DNA of 64,000 bases from the NCBI GenBank assembly GCA_963817025.1, contig CAWFML010000005.1, positions 806,001 through 870,000 on the forward strand. Direction: 5' to 3'. This stretch comes from JACMLC01 sp963817025 (lineage in GTDB: Bacteria > Acidobacteriota > Blastocatellia > Pyrinomonadales > Pyrinomonadaceae). Made by a program: the position numbers and the translations under genes. Below are positions 47,043 to 52,419 of this stretch, one piece after another (positions within the stretch are counted from its first letter, which is position 1; every line of letters begins with the position of its first letter). The notes under the pieces are model-generated. The model did not search any database and was not told the origin of the DNA. It worked only from the letters and a program-made list of their open reading frames with translations.

Positions 47043-48461
47043 ATGAACAAACATCAAATGACAAAACATTCATCCCGTTACCTCAGGCAGCTTTTCATAA
47101 AAGCAATGCTGTCTGTCATGTGCCTGTCGCTCGCGCCTCCGGCGCTGGCCCAGACCGAAGCGCGTGATATGAGCGCGCTTGAGAAGGTCGTCAATGAAGA
47201 GTTGAAGAGCCGCAATACTCCGGGCGCGGCCATCGCGCTTGTGAGCGGCGAGCGCATTATCTACGCCAAAGGCTTCGGTGTCTCCAATGTCGAGACTGGC
47301 TCGCAAGTCACGCCGGAGATGCTCTTCCGGCTTGGCTCTACGACAAAGATGTTCACAGGCGCGGCGCTGGTCGCGCTGGCCGCGCAGGGCAAGATCAAGC
47401 TCGACGAGCCGATAGGGAATTACGCGAAGGGCTTGCATCCGAACATCGCGCGCATCACGGCGCACCAACTCATCAGCAACACGGGCGGGATGGCGGATAT
47501 TCAAGCTCCCGTCTCGCAGGATGACGAGGCGCTCGCGCGCATGGTGCGCGGTTGGAAAGATGAAGTGCGCTTTACGGAACCCGGCCAGGTTTATTCTTAT
47601 TCGAGCGCGGGTTTCTGGCTGGCCGGATACGTCATCGAAGAAGTAACCGGGAAACAATACGCAGACGCGATGAGCGAACTCGTCTTTCAGCCGCTCGGCA
47701 TGAATCGCACGACCTTGAGGCCGTTGATGGCTCTGACTTACCCGCTCGCCATGGGCCACAGCGTGCGCGGCAAAGAGCCTGCGGAGATTATTCGTCCGGC
47801 TTACAATAATGTGGCCCAGTGGCCCGCAGGCTCGATCTATTCAAACGTCAACGAGCTTTCGCGCTTTGCGATAGCGATGCTCAACGGCGGGCGTGTTGAC
47901 GGCAAACAAATGCTGTCGCCGGAAGTTTTTTCAAAACTTCAGGGCAAGTACACGACGATGCCCGGAGATACAGGCGTGCATTACGGCTATGGCCTGCTCA
48001 ACTTTGAGCAGCGGGGCGTGCGCGTGGTGATGCATGGAGGCTTTAGTCGCGGCTACGGGTCTATGGTTCAGATGATGCCCGAGCAACGCTTTGCCATCAT
48101 CGTCGTGACCAACAAGAGCGGCGAAACCCTGCCGCGCACCAGAGAAAAAGTGATGGAAATGTTTCTGCCGATGAAAGCCGAACCAGCAGAGAAACCCAAA
48201 GCGGCGCAGGCCATGAGCGCGGCAGATGTCTCTAATTTTAGCGGCAAATACATCAACGGGCCGCAAACATGGGAGCTGTTCAGCAAAGACGGCAAGCTCT
48301 ATTACAAACAGGAAGAGAACAATCTGGAACTCTCAAAGACCGGCCCTCATCGCCTCTCGTTCGGCCCGTCGCTGGAAAATGATTTGATGTTTGTGCCAAA
48401 CGCGCGCGGCGAGATTGAGTATCTTTTCGATGGATTGTATTCGGCAAAGAAAGCTCGATAG
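47043..48461 (+). CDS. Beta-lactamase-like serine hydrolase
   Basis: The open frame starts at GTG 47025 inside the preceding terminator, so I choose ATG 47043. The 472-residue protein has a signal peptide (AMLSVMCLSLAPPALA). Class C beta-lactamase/D-peptidase motifs follow: Ser-x-x-Lys in GSTTKMFTG, the Tyr motif YSYSSAGFW and HGG in VMHGGFSRGYG. A C-terminal beta domain (FSGKYINGPQTWELF) is also present. It is likely a periplasmic esterase or peptidase of the LACTB/EstB type. It is only distantly similar to the hydrolase at 28.6-30.3 kb and has no TPR. Confidence 0.83.
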   Translation: MNKHQMTKHSSRYLRQLFIKAMLSVMCLSLAPPALAQTEARDMSALEKVVNEELKSRNTPGAAIALVSGERIIYAKGFGVSNVETGSQVTPEMLFRLGSTTKMFTGAALVALAAQGKIKLDEPIGNYAKGLHPNIARITAHQLISNTGGMADIQAPVSQDDEALARMVRGWKDEVRFTEPGQVYSYSSAGFWLAGYVIEEVTGKQYADAMSELVFQPLGMNRTTLRPLMALTYPLAMGHSVRGKEPAEIIRPAYNNVAQWPAGSIYSNVNELSRFAIAMLNGGRVDGKQMLSPEVFSKLQGKYTTMPGDTGVHYGYGLLNFEQRGVRVVMHGGFSRGYGSMVQMMPEQRFAIIVVTNKSGETLPRTREKVMEMFLPMKAEPAEKPKAAQAMSAADVSNFSGKYINGPQTWELFSKDGKLYYKQEENNLELSKTGPHRLSFGPSLENDLMFVPNARGEIEYLFDGLYSAKKAR

Positions 48462-48496
48462 CAAGATGTGGGGTGACTCAGATGAATAACAGGAAG

Positions 48497-48610
48497 TTTC
48501 CCGCAAAGGCGCAAAGGCGCAAAGAAGGCGCGAAGACATTTAACTTTTATCTAGCACCCTTGATTTCTTGGCGTCTTCTTCTCTTTGCGCCTTTGCGCCT
48601 TTGCGGGAGA
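48497..48610. repeat. CGCAAAGG-family inverted repeat, copy 7
   Basis: The arms TTTCCCGCAAAGGCGCAAAG and CCTTTGCGCCTTTGCGGGAG lie directly upstream of the metallo-hydrolase. The repeat is open in that gene's frame, and its right end supplies the GGGAG ribosome-binding site for GTG 48620. Confidence 0.85.
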
Positions 48611-48619
48611 TTTTCTGTC

Positions 48620-49723
48620 GTGTTGCCTACTTGTTTTCGCTTAACTGTTACAGCGATGCTCATTGCTTTGACCTGCTTTGCCCCGGCCCACGCGCAGGAC
48701 AAAAAGCCTCAAACTTCCTCTGCAAACTTTGAAGTCCAAAAAATCGCTGATGGCGTTTACGCGGCGATTCGCAAAGAGCCGCCCGGCTTGATGTTCGATG
48801 CCAATGTCGTCTTCATTATCAATGACAAAGATGTGATTGTCGTTGACACAAACATCAGCATTGTCTCTGCGAAAGAAGTGCTTGCCGCGCTGCGCAAACT
48901 GACTGACAAGCCTGTCAGGTATGTCATCAACACACACTGGCACGAAGATCACATCATCGGCAATCAGGTTTACCGCGAAGCTTTTCCCGGCGTCGAGTTT
49001 ATCGCTCAAGCGACGACGCTCGAAGACCTGCCAACCATCGGCGCAAACAATCGCAAGCAACTGCTTGAAGGCGGGCCTGAGTTTGTCGCAGAAATCCGCA
49101 GCTTGATGGGAAAGAACAAGAGCCTCGGCGGTTGGGATTTGACTGATGAAGAGCGTGCGAGCTACACCAGCGACATACGGATGGCCGAGCGTTACTTTGC
49201 AGAGGCTTCGGGTTTTCAGATAATCCTGCCGACGCTTCCTGTCAAAGACAAGCTGACGCTCAGACACGGCAAACGCACGATAGAAATTCTGTATCTGGGC
49301 CGAGCGCACACGCGCGCAGACATCGTGGTTCATCTGCCGAAAGAGGGAATTGTGCTGACGGGCGATCTGGTGGTCTGGCCTGTCCCTCTGGTCGGCTCAA
49401 CCTCTTATCCTTTGGATTACGCTCAGACTCTGGAAAAACTTCTGGCCTTGAAACCGGCCATCATGATTCCCGGACACGGGCCGGTCATGCGCGACGATTC
49501 ATATGTCAAGCTTCTTGTGAGGCTGCTCTCTTCAATCAAGCAACAGGTGGAAGCATCGGTCTCAAGGGGCGCAACTCTGGAACAGACGCGCAAAAGCGTG
49601 AACCTGGATGAATTTCGCAAGGCGATTGCCGGAGATTCTAAACACAGAAGTTTTGTCTTCGATTTCTATGTCTTTGCTCCGGCCATCACCGCTGCGTTTC
49701 GTCAAGCAACCGCAAAGCCTTGA
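48620..49723 (+). CDS. Metallo-beta-lactamase-fold hydrolase, exported
   Basis: GTG 48620 is favoured. It has GGGAG ten bases upstream and starts a normal signal peptide (TVTAMLIALTCFAPAHA). The longer frame from 48473 would translate the whole inverted repeat. The 367-residue protein has the zinc motif His106-Trp-His108-Glu-Asp110-His111 and further ligands in YLGRAHTRADIVVH and IPGHGPVM, as well as LTGDLVVWP. Members act as hydrolases on lactones, thioesters or lactams; true beta-lactamase activity cannot be claimed. It follows the serine hydrolase gene in the same direction. Confidence 0.82.
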   Translation: MLPTCFRLTVTAMLIALTCFAPAHAQDKKPQTSSANFEVQKIADGVYAAIRKEPPGLMFDANVVFIINDKDVIVVDTNISIVSAKEVLAALRKLTDKPVRYVINTHWHEDHIIGNQVYREAFPGVEFIAQATTLEDLPTIGANNRKQLLEGGPEFVAEIRSLMGKNKSLGGWDLTDEERASYTSDIRMAERYFAEASGFQIILPTLPVKDKLTLRHGKRTIEILYLGRAHTRADIVVHLPKEGIVLTGDLVVWPVPLVGSTSYPLDYAQTLEKLLALKPAIMIPGHGPVMRDDSYVKLLVRLLSSIKQQVEASVSRGATLEQTRKSVNLDEFRKAIAGDSKHRSFVFDFYVFAPAITAAFRQATAKP

Positions 49724-49735
49724 TCTCTTGACAGG

Positions 49736-50188
49736 TTAATCAATCTTCTTCAAATCCGGCTCGACCCAACCGGCGCGTGCTTCCGCTGACATCAAACGCT
49801 CGCGCGTGTAGTAAGTGAAAGGCAAACGCTTATCGCCGTAGCGCGCGAACAATTCGTTGGCGAGGGCCGTGAGCGAATATTCGACCGGGGAAACTTCCTT
49901 CAGGTAACGCCGCACGACGTGCATCCAGAAGAGCGTCATCGTCTCGTGATAACCGCTTTCGCGTGTGGTAATGATGCCGTGCGCGTGGTTGTATTTTTTG
50001 ATGCCTTCACGAACCAGCCGCACGGCTTCCGCGAAAGGGTGATGCAAGGAGTACCAGAGCGCGACGGTCAGATGCGCGCGATGCGTCCACTCTGCGCGCG
50101 GCAGTGTGCCGAACTCAAAGCCGCGCGCCAGCGTCAACACTTCTGCCGCAGAGCGATAATGCGTCATCTCAACTTCACACATAGACAT
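49736..50188 (-). CDS. Conserved-looking protein of unknown function
   Basis: ATG 50188 has CGGGAG nine bases before it; the longer frame would run through tRNA-like sequence. The 150 residues are rich in aromatic residues and histidine (WTHRAHLTVALWYSLHH, NHAHGIITTRESGYHETMTLFW). They look like an all-helical soluble protein with possible metal-binding histidines. I do not recognise the family. It lies at the downstream end of the tRNA-rich stretch, 13 bases after the convergent metallo-hydrolase stop. Confidence 0.65.
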   Translation of the reverse strand: MSMCEVEMTHYRSAAEVLTLARGFEFGTLPRAEWTHRAHLTVALWYSLHHPFAEAVRLVREGIKKYNHAHGIITTRESGYHETMTLFWMHVVRRYLKEVSPVEYSLTALANELFARYGDKRLPFTYYTRERLMSAEARAGWVEPDLKKID

Positions 50189-50236
50189 GATAATTGCTCC
50201 CGAAAAAATAATGAGCGACGACAAGGGACGATGAAA

Positions 50237-50271
50237 CAACTGTACGCGCTCTGCCATTGAGCTATGGCCCC
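50237..50271 (-). pseudogene. tRNA 5' fragment (acceptor 5' strand and D-arm)
   Basis: On the minus strand GGGGCCA-TA-GCTC-AATGGCA-GAGC gives a 5' acceptor strand and a perfect D-arm. The following bases form no anticodon stem and no T-arm follows. It lies 8 bases downstream of a tRNA-Thr-like 3' fragment, that is in permuted order. Confidence 0.5.
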
Positions 50272-50279
50272 GCAAACTT

Positions 50280-50334
50280 TAGAGCCACCGGGACTTGAAC
50301 CCGGAACCGCCTCCTTACAAGGGATGTAGTTCCA
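50280..50334 (-). pseudogene. tRNA-Thr(TGT)-like 3' fragment
   Basis: The minus strand holds part of a D-loop (GGTGGAAC), an anticodon arm CATCC-CTTGTAA-GGAGG with one A-G mismatch, a T-arm CCGGG-TTCAAGT-CCCGG and the 3' acceptor strand TGGCTCT-A. No 5' acceptor strand precedes it and CCA is not encoded. The loop gives anticodon TGT. Confidence 0.55.
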
Positions 50335-50354
50335 CCTGCATTCGTCGCTTTTTC

Positions 50355-50455
50355 AAGTTTAGAGTTTGGAGAGTGTAGAGAGTTTATAGAGTTCAGGGAG
50401 CTTGGATAGTAGATTTTGCAGCCGTACTCTCCAAACCCCATAAACTCTCCGAACC
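50355..50455. repeat. GAGTTTGGAGAG-type inverted repeat, copy 1
   Basis: The left part TTTAGAGTTTGGAGAGTG and right part ACTCTCCAAACCCCATAAAC are complementary. It separates the tRNA-Thr-like fragment from a second tRNA-like remnant, and similar sequence recurs at 51398-51500. Confidence 0.7.
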
Positions 50456-50505
50456 CACGATCCAGAGCGCAGTCTCGTGCTGCGCCGGACGAGCCACGCC
50501 CCGCG
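50446..50505 (-). pseudogene. Degenerate tRNA-like remnant
   Basis: The minus strand reads GGGGCGTGGCTCGTCC..., contains CTCTGGA (the anticodon loop expected for Gln CTG) flanked by CACGA and TCGTG, and continues into GTGGGTTCG. It stops inside the T-loop at the edge of the GAGTTTGGAGAG repeat. The loop between the stem halves is too long (14 bases). Identity is tentative. Confidence 0.35.
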
Positions 50506-50514
50506 AAAATTTTT

Positions 50515-50591
50515 TGGTAGCCAGTAAAGGATTTGAACCTTCGACCTCCTGTTTGTAAGACAGGCGCTCTAGCCAATTGAGCTAACCGGCT
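50515..50591 (-). tRNA. tRNA-Val(TAC)
   Basis: A complete cloverleaf is visible: acceptor AGCCGGT/ACTGGCT, D-arm GCTC/GAGC, anticodon arm CCTGT-CTTACAA-ACAGG, T-arm GAAGG-TTCAAAT-CCTTT, and encoded CCA. The first pair is A-U instead of the usual G-C. Confidence 0.9.
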
Positions 50592-50619
50592 AATGAAATT
50601 TATGCGATTGAATAATCGG

Positions 50620-50691
50620 CGGTCGGAGTTGGAATCGAGCCAACCTCTTCTGCTCTTCAGGCAGACGCTAATCCGTCTCAGCTATCCGACC
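50620..50691 (-). tRNA. tRNA-Phe(GAA)
   Basis: The acceptor GGTCGGA/TCCGACC is perfect. The D-arm is GCTG/TAGC, the anticodon arm TCTGC-CTGAAGA-GCAGA and the T-stem GTTGG/CCAAC. The T-loop starts with C instead of the nearly invariant T54, base 37 is G, the discriminator is G and CCA is not encoded, so it is atypical. Confidence 0.8.
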
Positions 50692-50730
50692 TGAGACTGA
50701 AAGAAAAATTTGAAGATGATTTGAGATTGC

Positions 50731-50753
50731 GGAGCGGAAAACTTCTCCGCTCC
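50731..50753 (-). terminator. Hairpin after the HNH gene
   Basis: GGAGCGGA and TCCGCTCC form an eight-pair stem ten bases beyond the HNH stop. There is no T-run, so it may be a weak terminator or a processing site before the tRNAs. Confidence 0.5.
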
Positions 50754-50762
50754 ATTTGAGAG

Positions 50763-51317
50763 TTATGCTGTTTGCACTTCGTCGTCCGGGTGGGCCAGAA
50801 ACAGATACTTGCGCCACTCTGGTCTGGCCTCTGCGTAGTGGCAGAGCACGACTCTTTCGAGCTTCATACGCAAGGCCGTCTGTGAGGTCAGAAGCGGCAT
50901 GCGCGCTTCGTCAGGCGTGCGGCTGCCCTTGCGGTTGTTGCAGGTGATGCAGGCGGTCGCAATGTTGACGGGCGAATTGTCTCCGCCACGCGAGCGCGGC
51001 AGAATGTGATCGAGTGTGAGTTCAGTCGCATTCTTCTTGTCGCCGCAATACTGGCAACGGAACTTGTCGCGCATGTAAATCCTGAGCCGCTTCATGCCGG
51101 AAGCCTCCCGACGCCTGCGGATGTTGATGTACGAGCGCAGCCGAATTACGCTCGGCACGCGAAACGTCGCGTTCGGCGAATGAAGCACGCGCTCGCCGTC
51201 ATTTTCTTCGACGAACACAGTGCCTTTCAGGGAGAGGCACATCGCACGCGCCACTCCAACTGTGCCCAAAGGCTCGTAAGAGAAGTTTAATAAAAGCACA
51301 CGGCCATTCAATGCCAT
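50763..51317 (-). CDS. HNH endonuclease-domain protein
   Basis: ATG 51317 follows AAAGGAGGCC. The 184-residue protein has an N-terminal strand-rich part (LNFSYEPLGTVGVARAM) and an HNH domain. The latter has zinc cysteines CQYC and CITC, the His of LTLDHILPRSRGGDNS and the Asn of NIATACITCNNRKG. Proteins of this size and layout are common in Acidobacteria and Cyanobacteria; their DNA target is unknown. It lies inside the tRNA-rich stretch, between tRNA-Cys and tRNA-Phe on the same strand. A small inverted repeat CCACAT/ATGTGG (51347-51369) upstream could be an operator. Confidence 0.85.
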   Translation of the reverse strand: MALNGRVLLLNFSYEPLGTVGVARAMCLSLKGTVFVEENDGERVLHSPNATFRVPSVIRLRSYINIRRRREASGMKRLRIYMRDKFRCQYCGDKKNATELTLDHILPRSRGGDNSPVNIATACITCNNRKGSRTPDEARMPLLTSQTALRMKLERVVLCHYAEARPEWRKYLFLAHPDDEVQTA

Positions 51318-51397
51318 ACCTGGGGGCCTCCTTTCTTAAATAAATACCACATCCCACTATGATATGTGGAGATTAAATTTGTGTGACGACTATTAGT

Positions 51398-51500
51398 TCA
51401 TAGAGTTTAGAGGGTTGATAGAGTTTGGAGAGTTCGGAGAGTTTATAGCGCGAAACCTGTTTTTTAACTCTCTAAACTCTCCAAACCCTCTCGCTCTCCA
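51398..51500. repeat. GAGTTTGGAGAG-type inverted repeat, copy 2
   Basis: GAGTTTGGAGAGTTCGGAGA and AACTCTCTAAACTCTCCAAA are complementary. It separates tRNA-Cys from the HNH gene, mirroring the copy near 50.4 kb. Confidence 0.75.
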
Positions 51501-51511
51501 ATCTCTAAAAC

Positions 51512-51588
51512 TGGAGCAGGCAGCCGGATTTGAACCGGCGATGCTGGATTTGCAATCCAGTGCCTTAGGCCATCTTGGCGATGCCTGC
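51512..51588 (-). tRNA. tRNA-Cys(GCA)
   Basis: A complete cloverleaf is visible: acceptor GCAGGCA/TGCCTGC, D-stem GCC/GGC, anticodon arm CTGGA-TTGCAAA-TCCAG, T-arm GCCGG-TTCAAAT-CCGGC, discriminator T and encoded CCA. Confidence 0.93.
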
Positions 51589-51602
51589 GCGTGGAAAACT
51601 GT

Positions 51603-51652
51603 TGGAGCGAGTGACGGGAGTTGCACCCGCTGCCTCCGGTTTGGAAGACCCC
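51603..51652 (-). pseudogene. tRNA-Gly(TCC)-like 3' fragment
   Basis: The minus strand has an anticodon-loop CTTCCAA with only three pairs of stem (GGT/ACC), a T-arm GCGGG-TGCAACT-CCCGT, the 3' acceptor strand CACTCGC-T and CCA. No D-arm or 5' acceptor strand precedes it. Base 55 is G where T is expected. Confidence 0.5.
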
Positions 51653-51680
51653 ACGCATGCGTAAATAAAATTCTTGTGTT

Positions 51681-51805
51681 AAAAAATAGATGAAGGCAGA
51701 AGAGCGCGCACACGAAGACACACTTCGACCGGGACGTGCGACCTGCGGGACTCTCGCAAAGCACTCAGGACACACATCCAACAGAAGGCTCTCTCTGCCT
51801 TCATC
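51681..51805 (-). ncRNA. Structured RNA candidate with a 17-pair closing stem and U-tail
   Basis: GATGAAGGCAGAGAGAGC (complement of 51788-51805) pairs with GCTCTTCTGCCTTCATC (complement of 51689-51705), with one bulged base. About 80 bases lie between, containing smaller hairpins such as CGAAG-TGTGT-CTTCG and TGCG...CGCA inside GTGC...GCAC. The 3' side runs into TATTTTTT. I do not recognise SRP, 6S or tmRNA signatures. It may be a new small RNA or an unusually large terminator. Confidence 0.35.
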
Positions 51806-51842
51806 TCTCAAACAAAAAGGTACTTCGATTTTCAAATAACAT

Positions 51843-51888
51843 AAAAAAAGAGCGGGTCACCGGATTTCTCAGAGAAACCGGCCCGCTC
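51843..51888 (-). terminator. Strong terminator of the small unit at 51.9-52.2 kb
   Basis: GAGCGGGCCGGTTTCTC pairs with GAGAAATCCGGTGACCCGCT (two bulges) and continues into TTTTTTT on the minus strand. Confidence 0.85.
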
Positions 51889-51947
51889 CACTTATAATCC
51901 CTTAAATTTTGCTATGAGATTTAGGAGCGGGAACCGCTCCCGCTGCG

Positions 51948-52139
51948 TTAGATCAAGATTTGGCGACGATCCGAAAGTCCGAGGCTTTCGGTAATCTGCC
52001 TATGCAAGGATTGTCCGCCAATATTTGTAAACAGGCATGACGAACTCAGACCATAGACAGACATCGCCGCGACGGCGGGCGTACCCGCACACGGCTGCCA
52101 GATGGCGGTCTGTTTTCTGTTTGTCCGATTCGTTAACAT
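51948..52139 (-). CDS. Small protein (63 residues) in its own transcription unit
   Basis: ATG 52139 has GAGGAAAAAC upstream, about 50 bases after the predicted transcription start. The peptide begins MLTNRTNRKQTAIWQPC, contains a short hydrophobic/Ser-rich middle (VYGLSSSCLF) with two Cys, and ends ITESLGLSDRRQILI. I do not recognise it. Reality is supported by the consensus promoter, ribosome-binding site and terminator that frame it; codon evidence is weak. A GGAGCGG-TTC-CCGCTCC hairpin follows the stop. The transcript could also act as a non-coding RNA. Confidence 0.45.
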   Translation of the reverse strand: MLTNRTNRKQTAIWQPCAGTPAVAAMSVYGLSSSCLFTNIGGQSLHRQITESLGLSDRRQILI

Positions 52140-52190
52140 TGAAAGTTTTTCCTCTTCGCACTCTCGCATCCGGCGAAAGTGAACGCGCAT

Positions 52191-52219
52191 GTATAAGGCA
52201 TCACCAGCTTGACTGTCAA
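52191..52219 (-). promoter_or_regulatory. Consensus sigma70 promoter of the small unit
   Basis: TTGACA (complement of 52214-52219) and TTATAC (complement of 52191-52196) are exactly 17 bases apart. Confidence 0.8.
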
Positions 52220-52350
52220 GAATTTTTTTTCAAACGCGAAATTTTTTCTGGTCCAGTCAAATTTTTTCAACTTGAAAAGTTGACTGTTGAAAGATTGATG
52301 ACGATTACTCATCAATGAGTTGCTTGAGAGAAAGTAAAGAGCGCGAACAT

Positions 52351-52406
52351 CTCCCGCAAAGGCGCAAAGAAAGACTCAATCGTTTTCTTTGCGCCCTTGC
52401 GGGAAA
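52351..52406. repeat. CGCAAAGG-family inverted repeat, copy 8
   Basis: The arms CTCCCGCAAAGGCGCAAAGA and TCTTTGCGCCCTTGCGGGAA lie 14 bases downstream of the giant VCBS gene and could terminate it. Confidence 0.8.
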
Positions 52407-52419
52407 CTTTTTTGTTTCT

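Noticed and set aside
47043..49723. Acquired antibiotic-resistance island (two beta-lactamase-like genes)
   Set aside because: The serine hydrolase and the metallo-hydrolase belong to broad superfamilies, have signal peptides and ordinary surroundings, and nothing indicates drug resistance specificity.
50214..50349. Two-piece (permuted) tmRNA
   Set aside because: The order of parts would fit, but the 5' part has a true D-stem, the universal GGxxTCGAC signature is absent and no tag reading frame ending in Ala-Ala is seen.
50446..50505. Functional tRNA-Gln
   Set aside because: The anticodon arm has a 14-base loop and the T-arm is cut off, so no cloverleaf can be drawn.
51464..51835. Minus-strand open frame of 123 residues with a CPEC motif
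   Set aside because: It lacks a ribosome-binding site, starts at TTG, and runs through a structured hairpin, a tRNA-Gly-like fragment and the intact tRNA-Cys, so it is unlikely to be a protein gene.
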